Below are positions 47,570-47,657 of a DNA stretch of 47,657 nucleotides, one piece after another (position 1 is the stretch's first letter; the number at the start of each line of letters is the position of its first letter). This DNA comes from a virus, in IMG/VR virus record IMGVR_UViG_3300021182_000017, positions 1-47,657 of that record. The stretch is one strand, 5' to 3'. Both the position numbers and the translations under genes were made by a program. Below the pieces are notes generated by a model. That model had not been told where the DNA came from. It did not search any database and saw nothing but the letters and a program-made list of their open reading frames with translations.

Positions 47570-47657
47570 ATGGCAATTCTCGTCGAGTTTCGCGGTGTAA
47601 GTTATCGGGTCGGCGATCGTGAGATTCTCCACGAAATCGACCTGTGCGTCGAAGAGG
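47570..47657 (+). CDS. ABC transporter ATP-binding protein, N-terminal fragment
   Basis: The 29 visible residues, MAILVEFRGVSYRVGDREIL then HEIDLCVEE, are the first beta-sheet of an ABC ATPase: a V.F..V.....G...L..I.L.V..G pattern that normally runs into the Walker A loop. The rest is cut by the window edge. Such transporters are bacterial housekeeping genes, out of place beside a lytic phage. Together with the composition shift, this indicates DNA from a bacterial chromosome. The substrate cannot be told. Confidence 0.7.
   Translation, partial: MAILVEFRGVSYRVGDREILHEIDLCVEE

Overview
The window is almost entirely the genome of a tailed bacteriophage with a short-tailed (podovirus) virion, of roughly even base composition by eye. 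The rightward half carries TerL, portal, scaffold, major capsid protein, two tail tubular proteins, fibres/spikes and a large internal virion protein. The order portal-scaffold-capsid-tail tubular A-tail tubular B-internal virion proteins is T7-like, but no phage RNA polymerase gene is visible, and five promoter-like sites resemble host sigma70 sites. No integrase or repressor is recognisable, so a virulent phage is likeliest. The host is probably Gram-negative (lipoprotein-type lysis gene, podovirus tail parts), but its identity cannot be read from the sequence.

Layout. 1-415 and 47285-47372 hold related blocks of a degenerate hexamer array (GAG followed by a variable YNC triplet). Joined end to end they would close a circle, so the contig probably breaks inside a repeat of a circularly permuted or circular genome. 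405-1982 has three leftward small genes. 1983-2720 is a long, highly structured, divergent control region. 2721-29415 is the rightward late region: packaging (2721-5476), a promoter-led unknown protein and a pectate-lyase-fold tailspike (5780-10427), a membrane/lysis cluster and second receptor-binding protein (10448-12274), portal to capsid (13089-17546), a terminator plus promoter, tail tube and fibre (17671-22090), and internal virion proteins (22099-29415). 29384-47262 is one long leftward region. It holds a nucleic-acid enzyme module (RuvC-like nuclease, metallophosphoesterase, RHH protein, Cas4-like nuclease, SNF2-like helicase, family A DNA polymerase, P-loop ATPase), winged-helix-like small proteins, an amidoligase plus class II glutamine amidotransferase pair, a tRNA-Arg(UCU), and several unknown early-type proteins.

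How it works together. Divergent transcription from 1983-2720 would send the leftward genes through the circle junction towards 29384, while late genes run right to 29415; the two arms meet convergently with a 32-base overlap. Many leftward genes are chained by ATGA or TAATG overlaps, implying translational coupling. The most unusual element is the amidoligase/amidotransferase cassette. It is translationally coupled, preceded by a tRNA, and its first start codon lies in a perfect 10-bp stem. It suggests that the phage makes an amide-linked modification of a peptide or small molecule during infection.

The last ~270 bases (after about 47380) change abruptly to GC-rich DNA and end in the first 29 codons of an ABC-transporter ATPase. 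They look like bacterial DNA joined through the low-complexity array, either an assembly chimera or a genuine junction.
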